Part shown: positions 1 through 8,318 of the stretch, piece after piece
Numbering within the stretch: position 1 is the first letter of the stretch
Layout of the letters: the number at the start of each line of letters is the position of its first letter
Assembly (NCBI GenBank): GCA_016180855.1
Contig: JACPAL010000022.1
Coordinates: 1-61,931 of the forward strand
From: Deltaproteobacteria bacterium
GTDB lineage: Bacteria > UBA10199 > JACPAL01
DNA: 61,931 nt
Reading direction: 5' to 3'
Made by a program: the position numbers and the translations under genes
Notes under the pieces: generated by a model
The model's database searches: none
Told to the model about the DNA's origin: nothing
The model's input: the letters and a program-made list of their open reading frames with translations, nothing else

Positions 1-132
1 ATGCCAGGAGCCTCTATTCTTATCCCCATAAAATCAATCAGAAAATTGAGGGGTCAGAAAAGAAAATGGGTGGGAAAATACCCGATGGGTGTTGGGGGGT
101 TGACGGTGACAGTGCCGGATTCAATTGATTTT

Positions 133-1341
133 CTAAGGGAGTAAGGGGCCTAGTTTTGACCAGGAGAGACAATAAATTGTTTGTTTTTCCGGTCCAATCA
201 CTTTTTTGAAGAAATTTTTCTTCTGTGTCACGATAACGCAGGGAACTTGAAAGAGGTGGCTAAAGCGGTAGCAGGCGGAAGAAATATCCGGCGTCCCCTC
301 CTTCGATTCGATCAATAACCACGGCTTTTCTTCACGGCAAATCAAGAAGTCGACCTCGGTTCCGTCATGCGTTCGAACAAAATGGAGCGACATTTTATCA
401 CCAAAGCGGTCCGTATAGAGTGTAACGGCTCGAAAAAGTGAGGAGGCAATATAGTTTTCAAAACGGTTTGTTTGAGCTGCTCTCCAGTCAGTGGGGTACC
501 ATTTCTTTTCTTTTTTATAGCCGCGTTTCAATTTTTTGAAATAGGGAGAAACCGGGAAGACTAATTGAACTCGATTGAGCATTTCCAGCCAGCGCTTGAT
601 GCTTGCATGTGTTGTCTCCAAATCGTTTGCAAGATTTCGATAGCTGACTGGATTTCCAATGCCGGGCTGCAAGAGGTCTAGCAGCTTTTCGATTTTGTCT
701 ATTTCAAGGACTTTTGACAAATCCCTTAAGTCCTCTTGAATGATGAGATCGACATGATTGTTTGACCAGCGCTTCCAAAACTCCTCTCTTCCGGAAAAGA
801 ATGGTTCTGGAAAACCGCCAAGATCCAAAAGGGTCTTGAAGGCCTCTCCATCGGGTTCCTCTGCGGCTCTCAGAATGATCTCTTCGGGGTTTTTTGGTAG
901 GGCAAAATTGTTCTCTTTGAAGTCAGGCAGATTTAAGGGAAAGAGTCGTGTATGAAAATAGCGACCAACCAGAGAATCACCACTTTTACGAAAAGTCTCA
1001 AGCCGTGCGCTTCCTGTGATGACAAATCGATAACGATCTTTGTGAACGTCATAGAGGCCTTTTAAAATATCTTTCCATTGAGGGCGCTTGTGGATCTCAT
1101 CAAAACAGATCCATTCCGAGTGAGCGCCAACAAAAAAATCAGAATTTTTGTGATAAGCGAGTCGGACTTTTCGATCATCCCAATTAAAGTAGGCCTCTTT
1201 TTGAGTGCAGAGGTTCTGGGTCACAAGAGTTGTTTTCCCGACTTGGCGGGGTCCTGAGAGGAAAAGCATTCGTTGGCCTAACCAATCTTTCGTGGTCCAA
1301 AAATGCTCGATGGTTCTAAATTGTTCGTGGGGGGAGCTCAT
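133..1341 (-). CDS. AAA ATPase with C-terminal DUF4143 (COG1373 type)
   Basis: Predicted ATP-binding protein of about 402 residues. A P-loop (GPRQVGKTT) lies near residue 30 and a Walker B-like segment (WICFDEIHKRPQW) near residue 80. The C-terminal part (EVDFLICREEKPWLLIESK) has the restriction-nuclease-like E-x-D...E-x-K look of DUF4143 proteins. Cellular role is unknown; the family is often found in accessory DNA. It lies downstream of gcvPB on the same strand. I chose the ATG at 1341; ATG 1350 and TTG 1377 are also in frame, but the latter would translate a perfect palindrome at 1344-1369. No clear ribosome-binding site precedes any of the three. The family call is good; the start is uncertain. 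A second member lies at 45.3-46.6 kb. Confidence 0.85.
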   Translation of the reverse strand: MSSPHEQFRTIEHFWTTKDWLGQRMLFLSGPRQVGKTTLVTQNLCTQKEAYFNWDDRKVRLAYHKNSDFFVGAHSEWICFDEIHKRPQWKDILKGLYDVHKDRYRFVITGSARLETFRKSGDSLVGRYFHTRLFPLNLPDFKENNFALPKNPEEIILRAAEEPDGEAFKTLLDLGGFPEPFFSGREEFWKRWSNNHVDLIIQEDLRDLSKVLEIDKIEKLLDLLQPGIGNPVSYRNLANDLETTHASIKRWLEMLNRVQLVFPVSPYFKKLKRGYKKEKKWYPTDWRAAQTNRFENYIASSLFRAVTLYTDRFGDKMSLHFVRTHDGTEVDFLICREEKPWLLIESKEGTPDISSACYRFSHLFQVPCVIVTQKKNFFKKVIGPEKQTIYCLSWSKLGPLLP

Positions 1342-1343
1342 AT

Positions 1344-1369
1344 AACCCATTTTACGCGTAAAATGGGTT
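1344..1369. promoter_or_regulatory. Perfect 26-bp palindrome, candidate operator
   Basis: A perfect inverted repeat with 13-bp arms and no spacer (arm AACCCATTTTACG), centred on CGCG. It ends 2 bp before the ATG at 1341 on the minus strand. The position suggests a dimeric repressor site or autoregulation. It has no T-run, so it is not a typical terminator of the gcv operon. The function is inferred; the palindrome itself is read directly. Confidence 0.6.
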
Positions 1370-1392
1370 GTCAGCAAGCCAAATCACAATGC

Positions 1393-2829
1393 TTAAAACT
1401 CAAACCGGAGCTTGAGTTGACGAACCGCCTTCGCCTCGTCAAGGCGGCGCCATGGGGTCGTATGGGGGGCCTTCAGGAGGAGTGAAGGATTTTCCTGTGC
1501 CTCCCGCGCAATTGCGATCATCGCGTCACAGAACTGGTCAAGGGTCTCTTTCGATTCGGTCTCTGTCGGTTCGATCATGAGGGCGCCGATCACGATTAAG
1601 GGGAAATAGATTGTCGGTGGATGAAAACCATAATCAAGGAGACGTTTTGCGATGTCCATTGTTGAGACACCGGTCTCCTTCTGTTTTTTATCCGTAAAGA
1701 CGACCTCGTGGAGGGAACGCTCCGAAAAGGGGAGGTGATAGTAAGACTCCAGACTGGCACGGAGATAGTTGGCGTTCAGGACAGCCAATTCGGCGACCTG
1801 CTTCAAGCCTTCGGGCCCCATCTCCCGGATGTAGGTGTAGGCCCGGACCAACATGGAAAAATTTCCGAAAAAGGCACGCACCCGGCCGATCGACCGAGGG
1901 CGGTTATAATCGAGGACGTATTGTTCCTCCTTTTGGGTAATTCTCGGAATTGGCAGGAATGGTTCGAGATTTTTTTTAACGGCGACTGGTCCTGAACCGG
2001 GTCCACCACCTCCATGAGGGGTCGTGAAGGTTTTATGAAGGTTGTATTGAATCAGATCGACCCCAAGGTCGCCGGGACGGCACTTTCCAAGGATCGCGTT
2101 CATATTTGCGCCATCACCGTAGACCAAACCTCCTTTTGTATGGACAATCTCACAGAGTTCCCGGATGTCTGATTCGAAAAGTCCGAGTGTACTCGGATTC
2201 GTCAACATGAGCGCTGCGACATCGTCATTCATATGTTCCTTGACGACCTCAGGACGCAATCGACCCTCCCGATCTGTCTTCAGTGGGACGACCTTGTAGC
2301 TTCCCATCGCGCAGGAGGCCGGATTAGTGCCATGAGCGGAATCGGGAATTAAAATAGTGGTGCGTGGATTTCCCCTTGTCTTATGACAGGCACGGATCGT
2401 CAGAATACCCGTCAACTCTCCATGGGCCCCTGCGGCCGGTTGGAGCGTCACGGCATCCATCCCGCTAATTTCAGCGAGCATCTGCTCCAACTCATACATC
2501 AATTGAAGGGCCCCCTGGATTGTTTCATCCGGCTGATAAGGGTGGGCATGGGCAAAGCCGGCATAACGGGCCACTTCTTCATTGATCCTCGGGTTGTGTT
2601 TCATAGTGCAGGAGCCGAGGGGGTAGAAATGGGTATCGATAGAGAAATTTAATTGGGAAAGCCGGCTAAAATGACGGACGACATCCGGTTCGGAGACCTC
2701 CGGAAGCCTTGCCGGTTTCTGACGAAGCAAAGAAGAAGGAGGAGAATCAAAGCGGTTTCTCTTGGGAAGTGAATGCCCCTCTCTTCCGTCGCGGGAACGC
2801 TCAAAAATCAGGGGTTCTGTCGGTGTCAC
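1393..2829 (-). CDS. gcvPB: Glycine dehydrogenase (decarboxylating) subunit 2
   Basis: The PLP-binding half of the split P-protein of the glycine cleavage system. With subunit 1 it decarboxylates glycine and passes the aminomethyl group to lipoyl-GcvH. 478 residues, the usual size. The PLP lysine is Lys266 in [14 protein letters not shown], followed by the glycine-rich loop GPGSGP. It starts with GTG, and that start overlaps the gcvPA stop by 4 bp, which indicates translational coupling. Last gene of the folate/glycine operon on the minus strand. Confidence 0.97.
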   Translation of the reverse strand: MTPTEPLIFERSRDGREGHSLPKRNRFDSPPSSLLRQKPARLPEVSEPDVVRHFSRLSQLNFSIDTHFYPLGSCTMKHNPRINEEVARYAGFAHAHPYQPDETIQGALQLMYELEQMLAEISGMDAVTLQPAAGAHGELTGILTIRACHKTRGNPRTTILIPDSAHGTNPASCAMGSYKVVPLKTDREGRLRPEVVKEHMNDDVAALMLTNPSTLGLFESDIRELCEIVHTKGGLVYGDGANMNAILGKCRPGDLGVDLIQYNLHKTFTTPHGGGGPGSGPVAVKKNLEPFLPIPRITQKEEQYVLDYNRPRSIGRVRAFFGNFSMLVRAYTYIREMGPEGLKQVAELAVLNANYLRASLESYYHLPFSERSLHEVVFTDKKQKETGVSTMDIAKRLLDYGFHPPTIYFPLIVIGALMIEPTETESKETLDQFCDAMIAIAREAQENPSLLLKAPHTTPWRRLDEAKAVRQLKLRFEF

Positions 2830-4169
2830 AGGTTCTCCAACGCCCTGACGAGGCGGTCTCTATCATCGTCCGAATTCATTTCCGTCGTACAGATCAGAAG
2901 ACTGTTTTCCAATTCGGGGTACAAGGCATCGAGCGGAACCCCTCCCAGAATTTTTTCTTTCTGAAGTTTTTTCAAAACGCCGCTGGTCACCTTGGGGAGG
3001 CGAATCACAAACTCGTTGAAGTGGGTCGATTCAAAAGGGCTGGAAAGGTTCGCTATTTTTTTGATTCTCTCTCGGAGCTCCAGGGCGTTCTGATAGTTGG
3101 TTTGAGCCAGCTTCTGGAAACCCTGCTTGCCCCACAGACTCAGTGTGATGGTGGCCGCGAGGGCGCAAAGGGAGACGTTGGTACAGATGTTGGAGGTGGC
3201 CCGTTCCCGTCGGATATGCTGCTCCCGTGTTGAAAGGGTAAGGACAAAACCCCTTTTTCCCTCCTGGTCGGTTGTCTCTCCGACAAGGCGTCCCGGAACG
3301 CTTCTCGCGTGTTTTTTTAAGGTGGCAAAGAGTCCCAGGGAGGGACCTCCAAGGCTCACCGGATTTCCAAAGCTTTGCCCCTCCGCAACGGCGATATCGG
3401 CGCCCATCTCTCCCGGAGACCTGAAAAGTCCAAACGCCAGAGGCTCACTGGTGGTTGTGATCAGAAGAGCTCCATGCTGGTGGGCGTTTTCAGCAACATC
3501 CGTCACATCATCCACAACCCCAAAAAAATTGGGGGTTGCTGCAACAACACAGGCGGTTTTGTCATCAATATTCCGTTTCAAAAAATTGCGATCCAGAGTC
3601 CCCTCTGGGCCAAACGGGATTGTCTCGATCTGGACCCGCTGATTGTTAAGATAGGTCTCGATAACAGCCCGGTACTCCGGGTGGATGGAACGGCCTATCA
3701 GGACCTTCGGCCTTTCGTTCAGGCGGAGTGCCATCAAGACCGCTTCCGCCGTTGCCGTGGAGCCGTCGTAATTGGAGGCGTTGGCGATCTCCATTCCAAG
3801 GATCTCGGCAGCCATCGTTTGAAATTCAAAGATTGCCTGAAGAGTTCCTTGTGAGACCTCCGGTTGGTAGGGCGTATAGGCGGTCAGGAATTCGCCGCGT
3901 TGAATCAGATGGGAAGCGGCACTCGGAATATAATGAGAATAAGCGCCTCCTCCCAAAAAGGAGGCCCACTCTTCGCCGTGGGCATTCTTTCTCGAAATCT
4001 CTCTTAAGAGCTGCCTCAACTCAATTTCATTCAAAGGGGGAGGGAGTTTGAGCGGTCCTGCCAACCGGTCTCGTTTTGGGATAGATTCAAACAGAGATTC
4101 GATTGTATTGACTCCAATGGCCTGGAGCATAGACCGAATTTCCTCTTCTGTATGAGGGAGGTAGCGCAC
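2826..4169 (-). CDS. gcvPA: Glycine dehydrogenase (decarboxylating) subunit 1
   Basis: The partner half of the two-subunit P-protein, 447 residues. The N-terminus ([19 protein letters not shown]) is characteristic of the family. Later segments such as [13 protein letters not shown] and [20 protein letters not shown] are the conserved substrate/PLP-pocket regions. It lies 17 bp after gcvH and overlaps gcvPB by 4 bp. A split P-protein is common outside enterobacteria, so the two-gene form is normal and not a frameshift. Confidence 0.97.
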   Translation of the reverse strand: MRYLPHTEEEIRSMLQAIGVNTIESLFESIPKRDRLAGPLKLPPPLNEIELRQLLREISRKNAHGEEWASFLGGGAYSHYIPSAASHLIQRGEFLTAYTPYQPEVSQGTLQAIFEFQTMAAEILGMEIANASNYDGSTATAEAVLMALRLNERPKVLIGRSIHPEYRAVIETYLNNQRVQIETIPFGPEGTLDRNFLKRNIDDKTACVVAATPNFFGVVDDVTDVAENAHQHGALLITTTSEPLAFGLFRSPGEMGADIAVAEGQSFGNPVSLGGPSLGLFATLKKHARSVPGRLVGETTDQEGKRGFVLTLSTREQHIRRERATSNICTNVSLCALAATITLSLWGKQGFQKLAQTNYQNALELRERIKKIANLSSPFESTHFNEFVIRLPKVTSGVLKKLQKEKILGGVPLDALYPELENSLLICTTEMNSDDDRDRLVRALENL

Positions 4170-4186
4170 GATAACTTTAAAGCCGT

Positions 4187-4573
4187 CTAAGACTCTTCTT
4201 TAATGAACGCTTGGTAATGTTCGGCACTCATAAGAGTCCCGAGTTCTTTGGGGTTGGTCACCTCGACCTTGACGAGCCACCCCTCGCCATAGGGATCTTC
4301 ATTGACCGTTTCAGGGGTGTCGGAGAGTGGATCGTTGACCTCAATAACCTTTCCAGAGAGTGGCGAAAAAACATCGCTTACCGATTTAACCGACTCTACC
4401 ACACCAAAGGTGTCATTTTTCTGTAGCTCCTCCCCTTCGGCCGGAAGTTCTACAAAGACAACTTCTCCTAACTGGTCTTGGGCATAGTCGGTTATACCGA
4501 TCGTCGCCATATTGCCATTGATCCGGACCCATTCATGCTCTTTGGAGTATTTGAGATCTTCCGGAAAGTTCAT
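4187..4573 (-). CDS. gcvH: Glycine cleavage system H protein
   Basis: The lipoylated carrier that shuttles the aminomethyl group between the P- and T-proteins. 128 residues, standard length. The lipoyl-lysine is Lys63 in the conserved GVVESVKSVSD. The purine-rich stretch AAGGGGGAA just upstream of the ATG serves as the ribosome-binding site. It sits between gcvT (11-bp gap) and gcvPA (17-bp gap), so the three are almost certainly co-transcribed. Confidence 0.98.
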   Translation of the reverse strand: MNFPEDLKYSKEHEWVRINGNMATIGITDYAQDQLGEVVFVELPAEGEELQKNDTFGVVESVKSVSDVFSPLSGKVIEVNDPLSDTPETVNEDPYGEGWLVKVEVTNPKELGTLMSAEHYQAFIKEES

Positions 4574-4584
4574 AATATTCCCCC

Positions 4585-5655
4585 TTATTTCACCCCTTGT
4601 TTATGAAGGGGGAGACGAACAATTTCTGCTGTTCGGCTCTTCTCTCGGATAGTGATCCGCACTCTTTTTCCGACTAATTCCTCCTTTGTCAAGCAACAAG
4701 TCACAGAGGCCAGGGCGATTCCAATTTCCAGAAGTGGCGAAAAAGTTCCACTCGTGATCCGACCGACCTCTTGATCCTCCAGCAGAACCGGGTAGCCCTG
4801 TCGTGGAATCCCGCTCTCGATCATCTTGAGGCCGACCGGTTTTTTGTCATTACGGGGCTCTTTCAAGGCGGTCCGGCCGATGAAGTCTCCTTTTTGCATT
4901 TTGACAATCCAGTCGAGCCCTGCCTCCCACGGAGTTGTTTTGTCATCAATCTCATGACCGTAGAGGGGATAGGCCGCCTCCAGCCTCAGGGTATCCCTTG
5001 CACCGAGTCCGCAGGGAAGGAGTCCCAAAGGTTTTCCGCGCTCGAGAATTTCGGTCCAGATTTTTTCCGCATCACTGGCGGGACAGAAGATTTCGAACCC
5101 GTCCTCGCCGGTATATCCGGTGGCGGAGAGAAGGACGGAAGCACCGTAAAGTTTTGTCTCCTCAAAAAATGTTTTTTTGAGTGAGGAAGAGAGGATCTGA
5201 CGAGCGAGTGGTCCTTGCAGGGCGATCAATCCCCAAGCGTTACTCCGGTTTTCGATTGTGACATCGGGTTGCCTGTGGGACAGAATCCATTCAAAGTCTT
5301 TTAGCGTGTTTGAGGCATTGACGCAGAGGAGAAAATGATCCTCCGCACGTCGGTAAACCATGATGTCATCGACAAAGGTTCCCTGCTCTGTCAGGAGGGC
5401 CGAATACTGGGAACGTCCGGATTCGAGTCGCGAGGCGTCGTTGCAGGTGAGTCTTTGAACCAGTGTCAGTGCCCCCTGGCCATAGATTTCAATCTCCCCC
5501 ATGTGGCTGACGTCGAACAACCCCGCTTTTTTTCGAACCACCAGGTGTTCCTCCTTGATGCCGGAGTACTGCACCGGCATCTCCCAACCGGCGAAATCGA
5601 CCATTTTGGCGCCGAGTTTTTTGTGCAGGGAATGAAGTGGGGTCTGTTCCGTCAT
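4585..5655 (-). CDS. gcvT: Aminomethyltransferase (glycine cleavage T protein)
   Basis: Transfers the methylene group from aminomethyl-lipoyl-GcvH to tetrahydrofolate, making 5,10-methylene-THF and releasing ammonia. 356 residues, full length. The N-terminal motif FAGWEMPVQY and the VRKKAGLFDVSHMGEI segment are diagnostic. The start codon overlaps the metF stop by 4 bp. Its product is the substrate of the two preceding genes, metF and folD, so the operon makes metabolic sense. Confidence 0.97.
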   Translation of the reverse strand: MTEQTPLHSLHKKLGAKMVDFAGWEMPVQYSGIKEEHLVVRKKAGLFDVSHMGEIEIYGQGALTLVQRLTCNDASRLESGRSQYSALLTEQGTFVDDIMVYRRAEDHFLLCVNASNTLKDFEWILSHRQPDVTIENRSNAWGLIALQGPLARQILSSSLKKTFFEETKLYGASVLLSATGYTGEDGFEIFCPASDAEKIWTEILERGKPLGLLPCGLGARDTLRLEAAYPLYGHEIDDKTTPWEAGLDWIVKMQKGDFIGRTALKEPRNDKKPVGLKMIESGIPRQGYPVLLEDQEVGRITSGTFSPLLEIGIALASVTCCLTKEELVGKRVRITIREKSRTAEIVRLPLHKQGVK

Positions 5656-6509
5656 ACAAGCCTTTCTATCACGCGTCGGACGGAGTCGGCTTTATTTAAG
5701 GTGTAAAAATGGATTCCGGGCACTTTTTTTTGAATCAGGTCACGACACTGTCGAATGGCGTGTTGAATGCCGACCTCCCGGACCTTGTCCGGATCGGACT
5801 CACTTTGTGCGAGATCCTTATAGAGCTCGCGTGGAATCCTGGCGCCGCACATGCGGGTAATTTTCTCGATCTGTTTCAAACTTAAGATTGGCATGATCCC
5901 CGGGATGATCGGGACCTTGATGCCGATCTGGCGGGCCCTGGCAACAAAGTCGAAGTAATCGGCATTATCAAAGAAAAGTTGGGTAATGACGATATCGGCC
6001 CCTGCCGCCACTTTTCTGGCGAGGTTTTTGAGGTCGGTCTCCTTGTCGGGAGACTCGATATGTCCCTCCGGGTAGCCGGCCACGGCGATACTGAATCCCC
6101 CGATCTCCTTAAGATAAGTGACGAGTTCGTTGGCATAGGAAAAGCCGTTCTCGGGTTTGACAAAAGAACCGCTTCCGGTCGGGGGATCCCCCCGGAGTGC
6201 AACAACAAGACGTAGACCCTCTCTCTTCAATTGCTCGACGTAATCACGAATAGAATCCCGGTCAGAGCCAACACAGGTGAAGTGGAATGCTGTTTCAATG
6301 CCGAGTTCCCGGTGGATCCGGACGGCAAGATCGCGCGTCAGGTTGCGTGTCGAACCCATGGCCCCATAAGTGACCGAAATAAAGGCAGGCTGGAGGGTAC
6401 GGAGTGTCTGGAGGGCCTCAAAAAGGGCCGGGAGCCCTTCCTCCTTTGGCGGGAAGATCTCAAAGGAATAGGCGATTCGGCCTTTCTGGTAGAAATCATG
6501 AAAATTCAT
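5652..6509 (-). CDS. metF: 5,10-methylenetetrahydrofolate reductase
   Basis: FAD-dependent TIM-barrel enzyme reducing 5,10-methylene-THF to 5-methyl-THF for methionine synthesis. 285 residues. Recognisable segments are SFEIFPPKEEG near the N-terminus, ISVTYGAMGSTR, LRGDPP and ITQLFFDNADY. It overlaps folD upstream and gcvT downstream by 4 bp each. The enzyme is full length and nothing is unusual. Confidence 0.97.
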   Translation of the reverse strand: MNFHDFYQKGRIAYSFEIFPPKEEGLPALFEALQTLRTLQPAFISVTYGAMGSTRNLTRDLAVRIHRELGIETAFHFTCVGSDRDSIRDYVEQLKREGLRLVVALRGDPPTGSGSFVKPENGFSYANELVTYLKEIGGFSIAVAGYPEGHIESPDKETDLKNLARKVAAGADIVITQLFFDNADYFDFVARARQIGIKVPIIPGIMPILSLKQIEKITRMCGARIPRELYKDLAQSESDPDKVREVGIQHAIRQCRDLIQKKVPGIHFYTLNKADSVRRVIERLV

Positions 6510-7363
6510 GCCGGAAGGGTCCTCTTGGCAGATTGCAGCGTGTTCCAGAGCAGCATTGCAATCGTCATGGGGCCGACGCCTCCGGGTACGGGGGTGATCC
6601 AGCCAGCCCTCTTTTGGGCCTCTCCAAATTCGACATCACCAACCAGTCTGCCATCGGCGAGACGATTGATACCGACATCGATCACGACAGCTCCTTTTTT
6701 GATCCAGTCTCCTTTAACCATCTCAGGCCGGCCTGCGGCTGCGATGAGGATATCGGCTCGGCCGACTTTTTCCGCAAGATTGGCAGTTCGGGTATGACAA
6801 ACCGTGACCGTGGCGTTTCTCTGCATCAGAAGGAGGGAGACCGGTTTTCCGACAATGTTGGATCGGCCGACGACGACCGCCTCTTTCCCCTCAATCTTGC
6901 AGTCAATCGCCTCCAACATCCGGATCACTCCAAAGGGGGTACAGGGAAGAACGGTGGGACAACCGGCGAGGAGCTTCCCCATATTGAACGGGTGAAAACC
7001 ATCGATATCCTTTTCCGGCAGAACCGCCTCAAGAATTTTTCGCTCGTCGATCTGTTTTGGGAGAGGGAGCTGGACGAGGATACCATGAATTCCCGGGTTA
7101 TGATTTAGTTTTTCGATCAGGAGAAGAACCTCTCTTTCCGTGGAGGCGGCTGGCAAGAGATATTGCTCGGCAACCATCCCTGCCTTTTTACAGGCGATCT
7201 TCTTGTTACGAACGTAGATCCCGGACGCCTCATTGTCGCCAATCAAGATGGCAGCAAGGCCTGGAACAATGCCAGACCGTTTTTTCAGGAGAGAGACTTC
7301 GTGGGCGATCTCCTCCCGAATCTGCTCAGCGATTTTTTTCCCGTCGATGATTTTGGCAGGCAC
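6506..7363 (-). CDS. folD: Methylenetetrahydrofolate dehydrogenase / cyclohydrolase
   Basis: Bifunctional Rossmann enzyme interconverting 5,10-methylene-THF, methenyl-THF and 10-formyl-THF with NADP. 285 residues. Signature stretches are the catalytic YVRNKKIACKKAG, GILVQLPLPKQID and the C-terminal TPVPGGVGPMTIAML. It lies 48 bp downstream of the FHA-GGDEF gene on the same strand and overlaps metF by 4 bp. The short upstream gap leaves no room for a glycine riboswitch. Confidence 0.97.
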   Translation of the reverse strand: MPAKIIDGKKIAEQIREEIAHEVSLLKKRSGIVPGLAAILIGDNEASGIYVRNKKIACKKAGMVAEQYLLPAASTEREVLLLIEKLNHNPGIHGILVQLPLPKQIDERKILEAVLPEKDIDGFHPFNMGKLLAGCPTVLPCTPFGVIRMLEAIDCKIEGKEAVVVGRSNIVGKPVSLLLMQRNATVTVCHTRTANLAEKVGRADILIAAAGRPEMVKGDWIKKGAVVIDVGINRLADGRLVGDVEFGEAQKRAGWITPVPGGVGPMTIAMLLWNTLQSAKRTLPA

Positions 7364-7411
7364 CGGGATTGGATAAGACGGAAACAGAGAGCTTTCAAGA
7401 AACTTTTTGAA

Positions 7412-8293
7412 CTACCCACTGACCCGGTTCCGGCCGGCATTCTTGGATTGGTAAAGGCATTGATCGGCGATCCGGACCATCTCTTCATGACTCGCATGAT
7501 TTTTTCCAAGGAGGGATGAGAGACCTATGCTGATCGTGATCTGGATACTGTTTTCCTCAAACTGAAAGAGAGACTCTTCAATAAGTTTCCGGAGCCGTTC
7601 GGCCAGTACACGGGCACCGGCGGCATCCGTCCCCTTGAGGATCGCAACGAACTCTTCACCGCCATAGCGGGCGAAGATATCTTCGTTCCGGATGATCGAT
7701 TTTGCGAGTGCAGCGACCCGTCCCAGGATGAAATCACCGGCGGGGTGACCATAGCTGTCATTGACCTGTTTGAAATGATCGATATCGATCATCATGAGGG
7801 AGAGGGGGACGTTGTTTCTGAGACAGTAGCTGAACTCCTCATTGAGCCTCTCCTCAAAATATCTCTTGTTGTAAGCGCCGGTCAGCGCATCGACAACCGC
7901 CATCTTGTACAGTTCCGTATGAAAGATATTTTCTATCTTGTCCTGATGGGCGAATTTGATGATCGTGGATGAGGAGACCTGTATCTTGTCTCCGTCCTGC
8001 AGTTCCGCCTCCGCAACCCGGCGGCCATTCAGATAGGTTCCATTGGTGCTGCCCAGATCTTTAATGGTCGCCCGGCCATTTTTGTATTCAATGCGCAGAT
8101 GGACGCGTGAGATGCCGAGGTCATTGACCGGGATATCGGTCTCTTGCGATCGACCGAGCTCAACCTTCCCATCGGTCAAGAGATGGATCTTGCCGACGAG
8201 GGGGCCTGACAGAAAAACAATATAGGCCTGCTTCTCCCTCTTGTCGACTTCCGGAATAGGTGTGACGACTGTTTCGTCGCGTGGTTCATCCAT
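7412..8293 (-). CDS. FHA-domain diguanylate cyclase (FHA-GGDEF)
   Basis: 293 residues with an N-terminal forkhead-associated domain (about 25-115; GRSQ, ISRVHLRIE and LGSTNGTYLNG motifs) and a C-terminal GGDEF domain (about 130-290). The cyclase signature is GGEEF at 211-215, intact. The inhibitory RxxD site is at 202-205, the right five residues upstream, so c-di-GMP feedback is expected. No transmembrane segment, so it is cytoplasmic. It lies 25 bp downstream of the Ser/Thr kinase on the same strand. FHA domains bind phosphothreonine, so the kinase, or a target of it, is the natural partner; that link is inferred. Confidence 0.93.
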   Translation of the reverse strand: MDEPRDETVVTPIPEVDKREKQAYIVFLSGPLVGKIHLLTDGKVELGRSQETDIPVNDLGISRVHLRIEYKNGRATIKDLGSTNGTYLNGRRVAEAELQDGDKIQVSSSTIIKFAHQDKIENIFHTELYKMAVVDALTGAYNKRYFEERLNEEFSYCLRNNVPLSLMMIDIDHFKQVNDSYGHPAGDFILGRVAALAKSIIRNEDIFARYGGEEFVAILKGTDAAGARVLAERLRKLIEESLFQFEENSIQITISIGLSSLLGKNHASHEEMVRIADQCLYQSKNAGRNRVSG

Positions 8294-8318
8294 AGATCAG
8301 CTATAATACCTGTCTTGC

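Noticed and set aside
1-144. Open plus-strand frame ending VTVPDSIDFLRE at the left edge
   Set aside because: Could be the tail of a gene entering the window, but it overlaps the ATPase stop and has no recognisable feature, so it is not called.
7364-7411. Glycine riboswitch before the folD-metF-gcv operon
   Set aside because: The gap is only 48 bp, too short for a glycine aptamer.
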